Below are positions 6,468 through 7,528 of a stretch of DNA of 7,528 nucleotides, piece after piece. The number at the start of each line of letters is the position of its first letter. The first letter of the stretch is position 1. The translations under genes were made by a program, and so were the position numbers. This stretch comes from CAXSEF01 sp050955025 (GTDB lineage: Bacteria > Pseudomonadota > Alphaproteobacteria > Acetobacterales > Acetobacteraceae), in assembly GCA_050955025.1 (NCBI GenBank), contig JBPBQX010000135.1, positions 1 through 7,528 of the forward strand, written 5' to 3'. Under the pieces are notes generated by a model that worked only from the letters and a program-made list of their open reading frames with translations, was not told where the DNA came from and did not search any database.

Positions 6468-6877
6468 GGCTCGGCGTCCGGTCGAGCCCGCCGCCGGCCC
6501 GCCTGCGCCGCAAGCTCGCGATGATGGGCGCGGTCGCCGGTGTGGCGCTCTGCGTGGAAGGCTGGTTCGCCTGGACCCACCGCACGCCGCGCCGGCCGCC
6601 GGAGCTGGGCAGCGACATGGCGATGGTGCTGGCGGTGCGCGACCGCATCCTTGCCGCCGGCCTGGCACACGCGCCGCAGGAGTGCCTGGCGTTCTTCATC
6701 CACGAGCCCCCGCCGGGAGAACCGACGCCGCTCGACGTGTTCCAGAAGCACAACGACGCCTGTCCCGGCGATCCGGGCGCCGCTCCCCGGCTGTTCGGGG
6801 TGCGGGTCGACCGGGCGAGCGGCCGGATGTGGGACGACGCCGCGCAGGCCGGGGTGTTCGCGCCGCTCCCGGGCTGA
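6464..6877 (+). CDS. Small membrane-anchored protein of unknown function, coupled to zwf
   Basis: I do not recognise a named family. The 137-residue product starts at a GTG that overlaps the zwf stop in GTGA (6464-6467), a classic translational-coupling arrangement. An in-frame ATG at 6521 is the alternative and would give 118 residues. The N-terminus is basic (RLRRKL, 13-18), followed by one hydrophobic segment at about 20-39 and then a Pro/Arg-rich stretch. This predicts an inner-membrane anchor or uncleaved signal with the rest in the periplasm. The soluble part has two cysteines, Cys74 (QECLAFF) and Cys100 (NDACPGDP), which could form a disulfide there. It ends LFGVRVDRASGRMWDDAAQAGVF before a short tail. 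Codon usage resembles the neighbours. Being coupled to zwf implies co-expression, but no sequence feature links it to sugar metabolism. The coding call is good; the function is unknown. Confidence 0.8.
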   Translation: MRLGVRSSPPPARLRRKLAMMGAVAGVALCVEGWFAWTHRTPRRPPELGSDMAMVLAVRDRILAAGLAHAPQECLAFFIHEPPPGEPTPLDVFQKHNDACPGDPGAAPRLFGVRVDRASGRMWDDAAQAGVFAPLPG

Positions 6878-6928
6878 CTTCCGCGCCTCCGCGCAACACA
6901 GGGCTTCCGTGCGCGCCGAGGCACCGCC

Positions 6929-6986
6929 CCCATGTATGGGTTTCCAAAGGCGAGCCTTTGGCGGAGTCCAGAGGCAGAGCCTCTGG
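6929..6986 (+). repeat. Tandem-palindrome element, copy A, upstream of asd-like gene
   Basis: Three consecutive perfect inverted repeats fill the centre of the 143-bp spacer. They are CCCAT-GT-ATGGG (6929-6940), CCAAAGG-CGAG-CCTTTGG (6944-6961), and CCAGAGGC-AGA-GCCTCTGG (6968-6986). The run TTGCTTCCTT follows. The last two hairpins, their CGG-containing linker, the GCAGAGCC core and the trailing TGCTTCCTT recur on the minus strand at 1647-1686 before valS. The first palindrome is too short-looped to fold as drawn, but the other two could form stable RNA stems in an asd leader. There is no T-run, so termination is not obvious. A dispersed REP-like chromosomal repeat is the simplest reading. 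Confidence 0.75.
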
Positions 6987-7020
6987 CCTTGCTTCCTTCT
7001 CCCCTGCCACGAGGCCCCCC

Positions 7021-7528
7021 ATGCCCTACAGAGTTGCCGTCGTCGGAGCCGTGGGCGCCGTGGGCCGCGAGATCCTCCGCGCCCTGGCCGACCGCGAGTT
7101 CCCCGCCTCCCAGGTCACCGCCCTGGCCTCTGGCCGCGCCGTCGGCGCCCAGGTCAGTTTCGGCGAGCGCAACCTCAAGGTGGGCGCGGTCGAGCGCTTC
7201 GACTTCGCCGAGTGCGACCTCGCGATCATGGCGCCGGCCGCCGCGATCTCCGCCGTCCAGGCGCCCCGCGCCGCCGCCGCCGGCTGCCAGGTGATCGACG
7301 CCAGCGGCCAGTTCAGCCTGGAGCCCGACGTGGCGCTGGTGGTCCCCGAGGTGAACCCGCAGGCGCTGGCCCGCCACACCCGGCGCCGCATCGCCGCCAG
7401 CCCGCACTGCACGACGATCCAGCTCGCCGTGGTGCTCCGGCCCCTGCACGAGCGCTTCGGCGTCCGGCGCGTGGTGGTCACGACCTTCCAGGCCGTCTCC
7501 GACCTGGGCCGCGAGGGCATGGACGAGC
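7021..7528 (+). CDS. asd: Aspartate-semialdehyde dehydrogenase homologue, N-terminal 169 residues, divergent active site
   Basis: Homologue of the enzyme that reduces aspartyl phosphate to aspartate semialdehyde with NADPH, on the route to lysine/diaminopimelate, threonine and methionine. The start MPYRVAVVGAVGAVGREIL matches the Rossmann N-terminus. The segments FPASQVTALAS (27-37), PDVALVVPEVN (102-112) and EGMDE (165-169) align with the family, and the presumed catalytic Cys130 (SPHCTTIQL, 127-135) and Gln157 are kept. Several normally conserved motifs differ: GATG reads GAVG (9-12), the SAGG-type cofactor loop reads APAA (71-74), the DNSSxxR stretch reads DASGQFS (93-99), NPNC reads SPHC (127-130), and VSGAG reads VSDLG (159-163). 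The ATG at 7021 follows GAGG (7011-7014) by six bases. The gene runs off the right edge. It may be a paralogue rather than the biosynthetic enzyme, so the symbol is provisional. Confidence 0.85.
   Translation, partial: MPYRVAVVGAVGAVGREILRALADREFPASQVTALASGRAVGAQVSFGERNLKVGAVERFDFAECDLAIMAPAAAISAVQAPRAAAAGCQVIDASGQFSLEPDVALVVPEVNPQALARHTRRRIAASPHCTTIQLAVVLRPLHERFGVRRVVVTTFQAVSDLGREGMDE

Noticed and set aside
4668..6668. Minus-strand open frame of 666 codons opposite zwf, the tRNA and part of the small gene.
   Set aside because: It crosses the tRNA-Cys gene in antisense and mirrors zwf codons; no family resemblance.
6944..6992. Hairpins before the asd-like gene as a rho-independent terminator for the zwf pair.
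   Set aside because: The stems are convincing but no T-run follows; the sequence after the last stem is CCTTGCTTCCTT. Recurrence before valS favours a repeat element.
1..7528. Search for CRISPR arrays, transposases, integrases, toxin-antitoxin pairs, defence or retron-like systems.
   Set aside because: No direct-repeat arrays, no mobile-element proteins and no accessory-gene composition shift. All coding content is housekeeping-type apart from one unknown small gene.

Overview
The window is very GC-rich, with strong G/C preference at third codon positions, and reads as ordinary chromosomal housekeeping DNA from an alphaproteobacterium. Two things point there. The leftward gene order isoaspartate-methyltransferase-like gene, tolC-family gene, DUF2497/popZ-type gene, valS is, as I know it, characteristic of Alphaproteobacteria. 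The protein sequences and the tandem-hairpin repeats also look like Rhodospirillales, perhaps Acetobacteraceae. The family-level placement is an inference.

Left part, minus strand, positions 1 to 4671, read right to left: a protein-L-isoaspartate methyltransferase-like protein (3979-4671), a TolC-type outer-membrane efflux/secretion channel with signal peptide (2278-3783), a PopZ-type polar organising protein (DUF2497, 1743-2276) that starts at a GTG one base after the tolC stop, and the N-terminal 529 residues of valyl-tRNA synthetase (1-1587), which runs off the left edge.

Middle, 4672-4979: a divergent control region. A back-to-back pair of sigma-70-like promoters can be proposed, leftward for the methyltransferase-like gene and rightward for a complete tRNA-Cys(GCA) gene at 4810-4883. 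A further promoter candidate lies just upstream of zwf.

Right part, plus strand: zwf (glucose-6-phosphate dehydrogenase, 4980-6467), a small membrane-anchored protein of unknown function that overlaps its stop codon by four bases (6464-6877), and the N-terminal 169 codons of an aspartate-semialdehyde dehydrogenase homologue (7021 to the window end). The last keeps its catalytic cysteine but departs from the family consensus at several active-site motifs.

Two related tandem-palindrome elements lie in the spacers before valS (minus strand) and before the asd-like gene (plus strand), each in the same orientation as the gene it precedes. Apart from these, the divergent Asd homologue and the zwf-coupled small protein, nothing suggests a mobile element, CRISPR array, defence system or biosynthetic cluster. 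I did not find an undescribed multi-gene system here.
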